The notes: a model not told the origin generated them from the letters alone. A DNA stretch of 64,000 nucleotides from DASXVX01 sp036504075 (GCA_036504075.1 DASXVX010000052.1:186001-250000); one strand, 5' to 3'. Numbered from the stretch's first letter, positions 24,406 to 37,400 are shown. A program made the numbers and translations.

Positions 24406-27400
24406 TCATCCCTTTCTGACTTTGCTGCGCCGTCCCGCCGGAGCGTGGCTCAAACGAACTTGTTCATCATGCTCCCGGATAAACGAAAGAACCTGCTGGT
24501 TGAATGTTTCGACGTGAGTCACGTTCGGAATGTGCCCGGCTCCGACAATTTCTACATAACGTGCAGTGGCAATGCCTTCGCTCACCTTCTTGACCTCGTC
24601 GGCCCCCACAACCAGATCGTGCGATCCGGCGATAACCAGCGTGGGAGCAGAAATGTACGGCAGCAGGAGCTGCGTGGAGAAACCGTCGGGCTGATAGTAC
24701 TTTGCGTCTGCGTTGATGAACTCGCTGTTCAGGACCAGGTCCGTGCCAAGAACCATGTCGCTGATCAGTTTGTCGGGAAGGTTCGCCAGGTCCCTGATCA
24801 CTTTTTCCTTCAGCGGCACATCCGGTTCACTGTCCGTGAAATCGGAGAAGCTGCAAACCAACGTCAGCGAGGCGATGCGCTCCGGGAACTGGCTGGCCAT
24901 GGCCTGTGCGACCATGCCTCCCCAGGAAGAACCCACGACGTGGATGGGCCACTCCACCTCCATCAGGCTGAGGACGTTCATAAATGTCCGACCGATGCCT
25001 GCAACCGAGAAATCCCGGCTCCCGGCGCTGAATCCATGGCCTGGTGCGTGGATGACGATGACCTGATACTCCGAGTACCACTCCTTGAACTGGTGGTACC
25101 ACTGGGGCGCCGTCAGACCAAACCCACTGATCAGCAGGATCGGTCGACCGTTTCCGGCAACAATTACTTCCAACCGCTCGCCGGGTGACGCCTCGACCAT
25201 CATCCGGAACATCTTCTTCTGGGTCCTGCTGGCCAGGAGGTAGTACTGCTTGGCCACGTCCAGATTGGCCTGGGCGGATTTGTTCTTCCAGTAATCCGAG
25301 AACGAGTCGAAGGGGACGGAATCGCTCACGTCCATCAGGGTGAATCCCGAGCCAGACGGCGCGGGTACAGAACCGGTCTTGTGGTATTCAACACCGGTAT
25401 CCCGGGCGACCGCAGGTGCCAGTTCGGCGGTGGTAGTCGCCGCTACCGGCATGGGGGGGACCTCCACAACCCTGCTGGTATCCATTCCAGCCGCGGCCAG
25501 AACCCGGGCGTCGAGCTTGATCGGCATCACCTGATCAATGCGGTGATGCAGAATCGCTTCTACCACCTGCATGCCCTCCTCGGGCAGAATCGACCCCACG
25601 CCGCCCGACTGGATCTTATCGTTGTACGCCGTCGTGGCAGCCACGCCTACCGTACCCCAGTACCCCCAATTGATGATCAGCACCGGGTACGACACGCGCT
25701 GCCTCAGGTACGTCGCATAAGCATCCTTGAAGGTACAGGCGGCTGCATAGTTGCTCTGGCCGATGTTGCCGATGAACGACTGCGCAGACGAGAAGAACAT
25801 GAGGAAATCCAGCGGCTCCTGTCCGAGCGCCTGGAACAGGGCCAAGCTGCCCTTCACCTTGGGGGCAAGCACGTCCCGAAGGGTCGCCTCGCTCATCCCT
25901 TCGATCATCTGATCCCGAAGCACAATGGCCGAATGGATGGCACCATTGATCTGGCCAAAGGTGCGTCGGGCTTCGGTGACAGCCCTGCGCATGCTCTCGG
26001 GATCCGTCGCGTCCGCCTGAAGGTAGAGAACCCTGCCGCCCTTCGACTCTATGGCCGCAATCTTCTGCTGCTGGGCTGGGTTGAGGGGTTTGCGGCCGAT
26101 CAGTACGAGCCGCGCCTGAACCTGTTCGGCCAGATGCATGCTCAGTTCCAACCCGATGCCGCCCGCACCGCCGACGATCAGATAGACGCCGTGCCGGCGG
26201 AAGGGCGTCGAGGGGGCCGGAAGAAGTTGCATCCGATCCATGGCCCGGACGAACCGGCTTCCCTTGCGGATTGCCACTTCTTCGCCCCGCTTCTGCGGCG
26301 GCTCAGCGACAATTGCGCTGGCGACGGCTTCGCCGGTCAACGCCTCCCGCAGGTCCACGTCCACGCAGGCGATACCCATTCGGGGGTACTCTTTGGCCAG
26401 CGACTTGACAAAGCCAACAAGGCTCCCGGCGTACGGCAGGGTCTGCTCGCCGGCTTCGATCTGGTGGACGTTGTTGGTGACGACTTTCAGTTCCTGGACC
26501 GTCTGCAGGCGCTTACTCGCGCTTAACGCCTTGACCAGGCGGAACAGGGTGATCACGCCCGCTTCCTGGCTCTGGTCGAGTACCTCCGGACTCTCGGCCG
26601 GGTTCTCCGGAGAAATGCCTAGGAAGTAGATCGTGTCGATGACCCCGACATTTTCCAGGCAAGCAGCTATGGCCGCGGCATCGCCGATTTGAATCTCCCA
26701 GCGATGCTCGGCCAGTTGCCGGCTTTCGCTGCCCAGCACCACCGTGGTGATCTGGGCAGGCGCCACCGTGCAGGCGATTGCTTCGGCCAGGCCTGCGGTA
26801 GCCGCAGGATAGACAAGCAGCACAAGGCCGTTGTGGCCTCCGGGTTGTGCCTGCGCGCTCCTGGGCTGTTGCTCCCAGCGGGGGCGGTAATAGAAGTCGT
26901 GCACGGGCGGCATCTGCGCCGCCGGAGGCGCTGCGGGGTACTCAGTTCCGCACTCCTCCTGGAGGTACCCGGCCAGCGTGCGGATCGTCGGATACTCAAA
27001 GAGCAGCGTGGGGTAGAGCTTCCGCTGAAGCTTGGCCTCCAGATCGCCGACCATCTTCAGCAGGTCGCCTGAATCCAGCCCATGACTGTAGAAATCCGCG
27101 TCGATGTTTATCGCCTGTGGATCCTTGCCGAGCAAGCCGGCCACCACGGTGCGGAGGTCGCTCTCGATGGCTCCCCCAACCGGCTTTGCAAGCGCAGCGG
27201 GCGATGCCTGGACCATGGGACGGGGCTGGGGTGCTACGGGTTGGGGCTGCCCAGGGGCTGCGGGCTGCTGAGCCCGGTACGCCTGACCGTGCTCCGTCTC
27301 CAGGTACCGGGCCAGATCCCGTATGTTGTTGTGCTCAAAGAGCAAGGTGGGGTAGAACTTGGTGTTCAGCTTCTGCTCCAGCTTGGCTACCAGGTCCAGC

Positions 27401-28446
27401 AGGTGCGTCGATTCCAGGCCCAGCGAGTAGAAGTCCTTGTCCACGGCGATCTCTTCCGGGCCTTTGCCGGTCATAGCCGCGACCAGTTCGACCAGCTCGC
27501 TTTCTACGGACCTGACCAGTGCCGGAGCGGACTTCGGCGGCTGCACTCTGACCTGTGGCCAGGGGCTGACTGTACCTTGCCTCACCGCGTCCTGCGACCG
27601 CACTTTCTTGGCGCCGAACCGGTGGTAGAAGACCGCCAGGTTGCCGTCCGGATTGTATATCTCAATATCGGAGTAGGTAATATCCTGTGATGGAGCCACC
27701 TGAACGTTGGCCTCGTTCACGTAGATGAAGCAGTTGTCCCGGATGCTTTCCACCGCATGGAAGGAGTCGATGTAGAGCGGAATAAAGGGCTTCGCCTCCG
27801 GGTGATGGCCGGCCACGTCCCGTAGCAGCAGCACGGCCGGGACAGACAGGGCGCCATCGAGGAAGGCAGGGTGCAGGTAGAACTGGCTCAGGTATTCCCG
27901 TGCAAGCTCACTGAGGTGGGCATGGGCAAGGACGTAGTCGTTGCCGACATAAATCACCCCCTGCAGCTTCATGAAATCGTAGTGAACGAGGCCGGCATTC
28001 CGGGAGTGGACGTAGATCTGGTCCATGTCCACAACCCGGATGGCATTCCGCTGGAGAGATTCTATATCGAGGCGGCGGGCGGGCAACCCCGCCGCCTCTC
28101 TGACCTCCCCGTGGAAGTTATCCGCCGGTGGCGCATCCAGGACCATACCGTCCTTGAGCCGCTGGCTGGTTCCGGCGGCGAGCCACCCCTCCGGCGACGG
28201 ATCGAGGGCAATCGACAGTTTCCGGTCACAGGTATCATCCACCAGAATCGGTTCCTTGAAGACCAGGTTTTTCAGTGCAACCTGACGAGTGTCGATCCCC
28301 TTGGTGTTCAGGTACCGGTAAATGAGGTCCAGGTACGTAACACCCGGCAACGTCCGGGCGTTATGTAGCTGGTGATCTCTGACAACGTAATCGGTATGGG
28401 TGATCCGTGAACTGAACTTGAAGCGGTCAGTGGCCAAGGCGGTCAC
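24406..28446 (-). CDS. Terminal trans-AT PKS: DH-ACP-ACP-KR-alpha/beta hydrolase
   Basis: 1,346 residues from GTG 28446 (TTG 28437 has better spacing from GAGGGG). Domains: a DH-like domain (~12-290) with RDHQLHNARTLPG, where the Gly of HxxxGxxxxP is Asn, and LHPAFLDGALSVP, where the usual Gln is Ser, so activity is doubtful. Two ACPs follow, Ser in GLESTHLL (~345) and GLDSGDLL (~458). A KR (~545-980) has GVYLIVGGAGGIG and FFSS...SNYAAA. The last domain (~1075-1335) is an alpha/beta hydrolase with HAPGHGFSAG, nucleophile GSSWGG (~1173), Asp in GSHDLVVG and His in GAGHIPNV. It takes the chain from the KS at the end of the preceding protein, reduces it and releases it. KR placed after tandem ACPs is an unusual order. 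No AT. Confidence 0.92.
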   Translation of the reverse strand: MTALATDRFKFSSRITHTDYVVRDHQLHNARTLPGVTYLDLIYRYLNTKGIDTRQVALKNLVFKEPILVDDTCDRKLSIALDPSPEGWLAAGTSQRLKDGMVLDAPPADNFHGEVREAAGLPARRLDIESLQRNAIRVVDMDQIYVHSRNAGLVHYDFMKLQGVIYVGNDYVLAHAHLSELAREYLSQFYLHPAFLDGALSVPAVLLLRDVAGHHPEAKPFIPLYIDSFHAVESIRDNCFIYVNEANVQVAPSQDITYSDIEIYNPDGNLAVFYHRFGAKKVRSQDAVRQGTVSPWPQVRVQPPKSAPALVRSVESELVELVAAMTGKGPEEIAVDKDFYSLGLESTHLLDLVAKLEQKLNTKFYPTLLFEHNNIRDLARYLETEHGQAYRAQQPAAPGQPQPVAPQPRPMVQASPAALAKPVGGAIESDLRTVVAGLLGKDPQAINIDADFYSHGLDSGDLLKMVGDLEAKLQRKLYPTLLFEYPTIRTLAGYLQEECGTEYPAAPPAAQMPPVHDFYYRPRWEQQPRSAQAQPGGHNGLVLLVYPAATAGLAEAIACTVAPAQITTVVLGSESRQLAEHRWEIQIGDAAAIAACLENVGVIDTIYFLGISPENPAESPEVLDQSQEAGVITLFRLVKALSASKRLQTVQELKVVTNNVHQIEAGEQTLPYAGSLVGFVKSLAKEYPRMGIACVDVDLREALTGEAVASAIVAEPPQKRGEEVAIRKGSRFVRAMDRMQLLPAPSTPFRRHGVYLIVGGAGGIGLELSMHLAEQVQARLVLIGRKPLNPAQQQKIAAIESKGGRVLYLQADATDPESMRRAVTEARRTFGQINGAIHSAIVLRDQMIEGMSEATLRDVLAPKVKGSLALFQALGQEPLDFLMFFSSAQSFIGNIGQSNYAAACTFKDAYATYLRQRVSYPVLIINWGYWGTVGVAATTAYNDKIQSGGVGSILPEEGMQVVEAILHHRIDQVMPIKLDARVLAAAGMDTSRVVEVPPMPVAATTTAELAPAVARDTGVEYHKTGSVPAPSGSGFTLMDVSDSVPFDSFSDYWKNKSAQANLDVAKQYYLLASRTQKKMFRMMVEASPGERLEVIVAGNGRPILLISGFGLTAPQWYHQFKEWYSEYQVIVIHAPGHGFSAGSRDFSVAGIGRTFMNVLSLMEVEWPIHVVGSSWGGMVAQAMASQFPERIASLTLVCSFSDFTDSEPDVPLKEKVIRDLANLPDKLISDMVLGTDLVLNSEFINADAKYYQPDGFSTQLLLPYISAPTLVIAGSHDLVVGADEVKKVSEGIATARYVEIVGAGHIPNVTHVETFNQQVLSFIREHDEQVRLSHAPAGRRSKVRKG

Positions 28447-28469
28447 TCCCCTCGGGATGAATGTGGCGG

Positions 28470-31400
28470 TTACTCCGTCTCTTCCGTGATCGCGAGGAAT
28501 CCATTGGCAGCGGGTTGCCGCTTTGGAGGTAGAACCGCACCTTCATCCTCGATGTGTAGAAAACCGGGCGCCGGCGCTGCTGCAACCGGTAGGGCAGCCT
28601 GCGGCTTCCTGGCTCCGACCCAGTAGCGCTTGCGCTGGAAGACGAGCGGGGGCAGTTGCTCCTGCTTGCACTGGTACGCAGGGAAACGCCCCTGATCAAA
28701 CTCGCTGACAATCAGGTGAGCGTTCGTCCCACCGAAGCCAAATGAGCTGATGCCGGCACGTAGCACACCCTGACGCCCTTTCCAATCCTGCAGTTTCGTG
28801 TTCGGATAGAAGGGGGATTCATTGAACTTGAAGCGCGGGTTTGGCACTTCGCAGTTCAGGGTGGGCGGCAATTGTCTGTGCGTGATCGAGAGGACCACCT
28901 TGATCAGACTGGCGATGCTGGCTGCACTGAGCAGGTGCCCGATGTTGGATTTCACGGTGCCAACTGCACAGAACTGCTTCTCGCCCGTGACTTCACGGAA
29001 GACCCGGGTCAGCGCCTTCAGCTCGATTGGGTCGCCGATCATGGTGCCCGTGCCGTGCGTCTCCACGTAGCTGATTTCGGAAGCATCAATTCCGCCGGCC
29101 TTCAGCGCCCGGGCGATTACTTCGCTCTGCGCATCGGGGTTCGGCGTGGTGATGCCCATCGTATGGCCATCGTTGTTGATGGCTGACGCATCGATGACAG
29201 CATAGATGCGATCGCCATCAGCCACCGCCTGATCCAGCAGCTTGAGCAGGACAATGCCGCACCCCTCACCGAGCACAAAGCCGTTGGCCTTCTCGTCGAA
29301 GGTGTGGCACTTGCCGTCGGGCGACAGGGCGCCGGCTTCACTCAGCATGACGTGGGGCTTCTCGTCCAGTACCAGGTCCACGCCGCCCGCCAGCGCCAGG
29401 TCGGACTCGCCGGTCATCAGGCTCTGACACGCCAGGTGCACGCTGACCAGCGACGAAGAGCAGGCCGTATCCACGACCATACTCGGCCCCTTGAGGTTGA
29501 GCCACTGCGAGATGCGGGCCGCGATGAAGTTCTGCCCCAGGCCGACGATGCTGTTCTTGTTGACCTCCTCACCGATCAACGGGGCAAAGGCACCGGCCCG
29601 GGCGCCCACAAAGACGCCGACTCGCTGTCCCCACAGGTCTTTCGGGATATACCCGGCGTCGTTTACCGTTTCGGCACCCACCTCGAGAACCTGGCGGATG
29701 AGCGGATCCGTGTGGTAGGCCTCTTCTTCGCGGATGCCAAAGTACTGCGGATCGAAGTCCTCAATCCCCTGAATGAACCCGCCCCATTTGCTGATGCTCT
29801 TCCCCTTCTGGGGAGTGGGCGAGTAAAGTCGTGCCACATCCCACCGCGAAGGCGGAACTTCGACAGTGCAGTCCTTTCCGTTCCTAAGGCTCTGCCAGAA
29901 TTCATCCTTGTTCGGGGACCCGGGGAAATGGCAGGCGACGCCCACCACGGCTACCTTGCTGCTCCGGGGATGCCTGACCTGGCCGCCGCGCACATTCGTC
30001 GGTCGGACCTTGTCTGCGTGCGACTGAAGGGCAACGGCTGCGCCGGCAAACTTCAGGGTGGCACCCGTGCCGGGCGCCCCCGCCTCCATCGCCGCGACGA
30101 CGTTGGCCGTTGCCGCCACAGCGGCAGCAGGGACCGCATCCGCCGTCTGGCTCGCCAGATACTTGGCGAGTTGGTGCAGCGTCGGGTGCTCCAGCAGCGC
30201 GGAAGGCTCTACTTTCGTGCCGATGCGGTGCTCAATCTTCCTGACCAGTTCGGCCAGCAAGATCGAGTCAACTCCGTAATCTCCGAACGCCGTGTAGTCG
30301 TCAAACCGTTCTTTAGAAATATTCAACTCATCAGTAAATAGAACCTTCAACCATATCTTCACATTGCTCACGGAATCCTGAATTTCTGATGCCCGGTCAG
30401 GTCGGCTGGATGGAGCGGAGGGCAAGGCAGCTCGCTGGGGAATACCTTCCGCCAACGCGACGGCGTTAAAGCTTTCGGGATTCACCACCAGCGGCACTAA
30501 GTAGGCGCTGCCCTGCTTACTCATGGCCGCATCGAGCAGCGCAAGCCCCTCGCCTACCGTCACTGTCAGGAGCCCCAGTTGCGTGTACACAGGGCTTCGG
30601 TTCTCCCCCATCCCAACGTCCTTCCAGCTCGGCCAGGCAATCGACTTGAACGCGGTCTCGCCCCGGCTGAACCGATGGGCTGCGAAGTAGTCAGCAAATG
30701 CGTTGGCCATGGCGTAGTCGCTCACGCCGGTCGCCAGCGCGGGCGTCAGCGCTGACACCGAGGAGAACAGAACGAAGTACTCCAGGCGGTCCCGTGCAAA
30801 GATTTCATAGAGCGTCTGAAGCCCGGCGATCTTCGGTTCGCACACCTTGCGCATATCGTCCGGGTGCTTGCTGATGAAGGCCGGGTTCTTGTCGATGCTC
30901 AGACCCGCGCAGTGAATCACACCGGCTACGGACCCGCAGTTCCTGCGGACCTGGTCGAAGAACTCGGCCAGCCGCCCCTTGTCAGTCAGGGACCCAATGT
31001 ATAGCTCCACGGTGGCGCCCTGGCGCTCCAGTTCCCTGACCAACTGAATCCTGGCGACGGTGCCGGGCTCCGCCTGACCGGACTGAAGGATGGAATCCCA
31101 GCGCTCCCTGACCGGAACCGGCTGAACCCCCATCAGTACCAGTTTCCGTACCCCGTTGCGCACTGCGTGCCGGGCCACTTCCGCCCCGATGCCGCGGGTC
31201 CCGCCTGTGATCACCACCACCTGGTCGGGTCGGCACGGGAATGCACCGGCCCGGGCGCCGCCGTTCAGATCGACGGTCAGCGTCTCCTCGAACTGCGGCG
31301 TATACCGGGTGCCCTTCCGATAGCACACCTCAGTGGACCCGCCGTGGACCGCCAGTTCGGTCTGAATCACCTGGCGCAGGCTCTGCTTATCGGTGGGTGG

Positions 31401-34400
31401 GCAGTCCACATCGACCGTCCGGGATCGGACCTGTCGGTACTCAGCGCCCAGCATTTTGGCCAGCCCGGCAAAGTCTGCTCCTGTCAGCGAGGGCTGCGTG
31501 TTTCCGAACACCTGGAGCCCGCGGGTCAGGTGCAGGACAAAGAAGGGTTCCCGGCTCCTGCTGGCCACCAGCTTCTGAAGAAGGGCGACCTTCCCCATCT
31601 GGTCGGCGGACCGCTCGGGTGCCTGGCTGGAAAGGTCGGACAGGTCCACCACTCCGGCGAGCGCCCGGTGGTCGGCCAGCAGCCGTTCTGCCAGCGTGGC
31701 GCCGGCAACGGGATTGGCGAAGTCGAACGCCTCACCGCTGTGGAGCGGAGCGTCTCTGTGCACGATCACCGTTCGGACCCCGGCGGTCCCGTCAAACAGA
31801 TCATGACCGGCGACCACCGTTTCATCGTTGACCAGCACCAGAACCGATCCGGCGATCGGGGAACTTGTTCCCGCCACCACGCCCGACGGCCTCCAGCGCT
31901 TTTCCAGAATCAGGCCCGCCCTGGTCGCTAAAGTACCCACGTCAGCCAAGGCCACACCGCTGAGCCGGGCCACCACCTGCCCGTCTGGGTCGGCGAGCTG
32001 GATGTTGTACTGCCGCGACTCCGCCAGGGAGACGTAGGCATAAACCGGGGAAGACCCGGTATTCCGCAGATCCACCTGTCCGATCCGGGTGACATACGCC
32101 GCCCGGTCGGGTGCACCCAGACCGATGGCCACCTGGAGCGCTCCCTCCAGCAGTGCGGGATGCAGGAACCCCCAGCCCTGGCCTTCGGCGCCGGTCGGCA
32201 GGGCCAGGAGCCCCAGCGCGTCCGTCCGACTCGGGTTCAGGTGCAGGGTCCGGACAGCGTGGTAACCGGCGCCGTAGTGCAGACCGCTGTTGTCCAGCGA
32301 CGCATACTGCGCAGGACCATCAGTTACGACGGTGCACCGGGAGAGAATCTCCGAAATCTCCAGCGCCCCCAGGCTCCGGCTGGTCTCAGCCTCGCCGGAG
32401 ACAAGCTCGCCCTGTGCGTGAACAATCCGGGCGCCGCTTTCGTCCGATCCCCTGATCTCCCAGATTACCGACTCGTCACCGGGGAAGAGCTCCAGTTCCA
32501 GGTCCTGTGGGCCTGCTCCCAAAGCAACCGGGCCTGCCCAAGCCACCTGCCGGATCTGAGTGACCGACTCCCGCGTGCCGAATTCTCCGGCTGCCCGGAC
32601 CATTTCCAGACAAGCGGAGCCGGCCAGGACCGGCCGGTCGTACAGCCGGAAGTCCCGCACAAGCGGTTCCTCGCCGGTCAGGGAAGCGGCGTACTTGAAC
32701 CCCTTCACGGTGGAAAGGTTCTGGCTGATCAGTGGGTGCAGCTTCCGGACCTCGGTCAGTGCGGTACCGGTGCCTGCCGGTCCGCCCTTCGTTACCTGGA
32801 CCCAGTACCGTTCCCGGGCGAACGGGTAGCCAGGGAGCGACACCCGCTCCGGCCTGGCATCCGCCCATAGCTGCGCCCAATCCACATCGACACCGATTAC
32901 CCATAGCTTGCCAAGGCGGTCGAACTCCCGGTCACGAATCAGCGTGCCTACGAACTCGCGGGCAGCACGCCCGCCGACCAGGATTTCCGCCTTCTCCTTG
33001 TCCCGGTTGACGTTGCCCGTCACCACGCCCGGAAGGTCGGCTTCACCGCGGCAAAACCGCTCCAGCTTCTCGCACAGCTCGGCAGCGCTGGTCACGACCA
33101 TGGCCAACCGCTCTTCCATGGCTTCCCGGCGGATTTGCAGGGCGTATACGATCCCGGCGAGGTTCACGTCGGGCCGTGGCTCCCGGGCTTCGCTCTGCGA
33201 GGCCGTTGTTTGGGCCAGGCCCGCGAACCGATGCCTGAACTCCGCATAGAAGGTGGCCGCCAGTTGATCCAGAGCGGCAAAGCCACTGAACAGAGCAGGC
33301 GTGGAATCGACCCCGTACCTGAGGTTCATCTGCTCAGAGAGCCGGACCAGTTGTGCCCAATCCAGGGTGTCGGCCGTGATCTCCTCGGTCAGATCCAGCT
33401 CCACCCCGATCAGCCCGGACAACAAGCTGACAAGGTCGCGCCTGATGTCGGCCAGGACGCTGGCCTCATCGGCGTGTGCGACTCCGACGGCCCGGTCGCT
33501 GCCATTCAGGTGGTCGAGCAAGATCCCGGCATGAGCCTTGAGCCGCTCGGCATTCTTGGCGGACAGCACAAACAGGTGCGGGCCCTCGCTGCCGACTGAC
33601 GCCTGTGGCGACGGCTGCTCGAACTCTTCCAGAATCAAATGTGCGTTCGAGCCCCCGGCGCCGAACGAGCTGATAGCAGCCCGCCGCGGGACGGAGCGCT
33701 GGTTCACGACCGGCCGCTTCCACTCCTCCAGCTTCCGCTGCACATGGAATGGCGAACTGGCAAAGTCGATGTGGCTGTTCAGGATATCGGCGTGGATCGA
33801 GGGCACAAGCTGCCCGTGCTGCATTTGCAGGAGCACCTTGGTCAGACCGGCGATACCGGCGGCCGATTCCAGATGCCCGATATTGGACTTGACCGACCCG
33901 ATCGGGCAGTACTGCTTGTCCGAACCGCCGAATGCCGTCGTAAGCGCCGCGACTTCAATGGGATCACCAAGAGAGGTCCCCGTGCCGTGCGCTTCGATGT
34001 AGCTCATCGTCCGGGGGTCGATGTTCGCCTTCCGCAGGGTTTCGACAATCAAGTCCGCCTGGGCGTTCGGGTTGGGAACGGTGTACCCGTTCACCTTTCC
34101 CCCATGGTTGATGCACGTGGCCTTGATCACGCCGTAAATCCGGTCGCCGTCGGCCATGGCCCGGTGCAGCGGCTTCAGCAGGACCGCCCCGACCCCTTCG
34201 CCGGGCACGTAGCCGTCGCCGCCCTCGCCGAAGCTCCGGCACCTGCCGTCGCTGGCCAGGAACTTCGCCTGACTCAAGAGGATGTACTTGTTCGGATGTA
34301 CGGTCAGGTTGACGCCACCAGCCAGAGCGACCTCGCTCTCGCCGCGCCTCAGGCTTTCACAAGCCAGATGGATCGCAGTAAGCGAGGAGGAACACATGGT

Positions 34401-37400
34401 GTCCACAGCCAGGCTGGGACCGTGCAGGTTGAGGAAGTACGAGACCCGGTTGGCAATGGAGGCGTAGGACGATCCCGTTGCCATCACGTTGCCGCGGGCC
34501 GACTCTTCTGCCCCGTACAACTGGTAGTGGCCGAACATGACACCGACAAAGACGCCGACCCGATACTGGCTGAGCCCTGCCCGGGTATATCCCGCATCCT
34601 CCATCGTATGCCAGGCGGTCTCCAGGAAGAGCCGCTCCTGCGGGTCCGTGAACTCCGCTTCGATGGGAGAAATGTTGAAGAAGAGCGGGTCGAACTGGTC
34701 GATGCCGTCGATGAAGCCGCCCCACCGACCGTAGGTCTTTCCCCGCTTCCCCTTCTCGGGGTCGAAGTTCAGGTTGACATCCCAGCGGTCAGCGGGAATT
34801 TCCGTCACGCAGTCCTTCCCGTTCTTCAGGTTCTCCCAGAATTGTGCGCGGCTGTTGGCCTGCGGATAGCGCCCGGACAGCCCGACGATCGCGACATCAA
34901 ACTGACCATGCTCCTGTATGCCCGCTGTGCTGCCGGCCAGGAACCGGTTCTTGCGCGGCTGCGGCGCCCGGGGGGCTTCAGCGAGCTTCCGGGGGGGTTC
35001 CGCCGGCACCGGAAGTAGGCTGACAACAGGCTTGCCAAACAGCTTCTCAAGCTTCTCCCGGTGCTGGGCCACGAAATAACCGGTCAGTTCGGCGATGTTC
35101 TGGTACTGGAAGAACAGCGTCTTCGGTAACTCCCCGAACTGCGCCTCCAGCTCCCGGTTCAATTCCATGATCATGATGGAGTCGACGCCGTAGGCCTCGA
35201 ACGGCTCCTGAATGCGTACCCGGCCGCCAGGAATCTTCAGGACCCTCACAAAGATCGACTTCAACAGTTCCTCAACCTTGGGACTGAGCGAATCGTCCGG
35301 TGCGGGAGCTGCTGCCGAACCGCCCGCCGGCCCGGGCTCAGCCTGCCCTGCACCCAGGGCCTGCCTGATTCGGGCCTTGTCACCGGCCACAACCACCAGC
35401 TGCGGGAGATCCGTCTTCAGAGCCGTCTCCATCGCTCGCATTCCGGCCGCACTCTGCAGCGGTACGATGCCGGTCATCTGCTCCAGCATCTGGACAGACT
35501 GCTGGTCAATCTGCATGCCGCCTTCCGCCCAGAGGGGCCAGTTGACAGAGACAACCTTACCCCAGTTGCGGCCCGGGCGATTTGCTGCGGCCAGGTGATC
35601 CATGAACGAGTTGGCAAAGGAGTAGTCGCACTGGCCCACGTTGCCGAGTACGGCTGCGGTGGACGAGAAGAGGACGAAGAAGTCGAGGCGCCGGTTTTCC
35701 AGCGCCCTGAAGAACGCCAGGGTACCGTGGACTTTGGGCGCAAGCACCGCGTCGAACTCCTGCGTGCTTTTCTTCAGCAGGAACGAATCGGCCAGAACAC
35801 CGGCGCTGTGGAAGACCCCGTCAATGGTCTGGTAACGGGCGAGCGTCTCCCGGATGACGCGGTCTACCGCTTCCGCACTGGCAATGTCGGCCTGAACGTA
35901 CTCGACTTCCGTCCCGAGGACCTTCAGCTCCTGAAGTTGCTTCTGCTTTGCCTCGTCCAGGCCGGAGCGCCCGACGAGCACGAGCCGGGCCCGGACCCGG
36001 CTGGCCAGGTGCCGGGCACAAATCAGCCCGATGCCGCCCATGCCGCCGGTGATCAGGTAGACGCCATGTTTCTTCAGCGACACTGCGTCAGCGGTCAGGC
36101 CAGGCTTCCACTCGGCCAGACGCTTGTGAAGCCGCTTCTCGCCGCTGTAGCAGATTTCGCGATCCGCCGGGCCGCTGAACTCGGCGGCAAACAGCTCCCA
36201 GAGGCGCTTCGGAGCTCCGCCTGCGAGTTCCACACTCTTGTAGCAGTAGTTCGGGTTCTCCCGGCCGACCGTCGCCGCAAAACCGCTGAATGCGGCGTGA
36301 ACGGGCTGGCCACCGGCCATGTCGGTCTCAAATACGTAGAGGAGGCTGACCTGCGGCAGCTTCTCCCGCATGAATGCCTGCGTGAGATGCAATACCGAGT
36401 AGACGCCGGTCCTGAGTTGATCGTCAAGCGCCTGCGGCTGCCGGTAGTCGGTTTGCTCGGCCCACCGGTGAACGACGTGGGTGGGCGCCCAGTTCCTGCT
36501 GCGCAAGCTGCCCAGGAGCGAGCTGTAATCCTCCGGGCGGGCCGGGTCGACCGTATAGACCCGACCGGCTTCCACTTCCCGGAATTCCTTGCCGGGCATG
36601 ACCAGCACAACCCGGTCCAGGCTTAAGCCCGTCGCCTCTGCCGCGATGCGGTGGAGCCCCTCGTTCCGCCCGAGGACCAGCAGGTTGGCAGAGGGCAGGC
36701 TGCTTTCCCGCCGCTCGGCGGTGCCCGACTCCGCCCACTGATTCGCCAGGTACAGCGGCTCATCCGTATGGCTTCCCGCCGCACGGAAACTGGTCGCAGC
36801 CACCCGAGTCACAGCCAGGCCTGCCAGCGTCGCCAACGCCTGACCGTGCTCATCGTACAGCCCGATATCAAACCACAGCGTATCGGACTCCCCGGAGGAC
36901 GGGGTGACCCTGCGAACCGCATGGGCGTAGCAAATCGGGGTGAGCGGAGCGATCGTCGCCAGCTCCGCGATCGACACCGGGAGATAGAGCCCCCGGTCGC
37001 TGCTGCCAACCAGGGGGGCGATGGCCTGCAGCGCCCCGTCGACCAGAGCAGGGTGGAGCACGAACGCCTTGGCGCCATCGCGCAGTTCCTGATCCAGTTC
37101 CAGCCGGGCAAGGCTTTCGGAATCACCGGCAAAGAGCTGCCGAACGGTTTGCAAGGTGGGTCCATATTGGAGACCGACCTTCTCGAGTTCCCGGTAGAAT
37201 TCGCTGCCGTCGATGGAGCGGGCGCAGCGGACCCGGACGCGTTCCAGGTCCAGCGTCTCCGCCCCGGGCGCCTCGTCCTCAAAAAGCAGGAAGCCACGGG
37301 CATGAACGGTCCGGTCCTGCTCCTCGCTGGTGCTGACCTCATACTCCACCTGTCCCTGCCCGGGGAAGAGGCTGAGGCAAACCTCCACGGGCTCCGTGTG

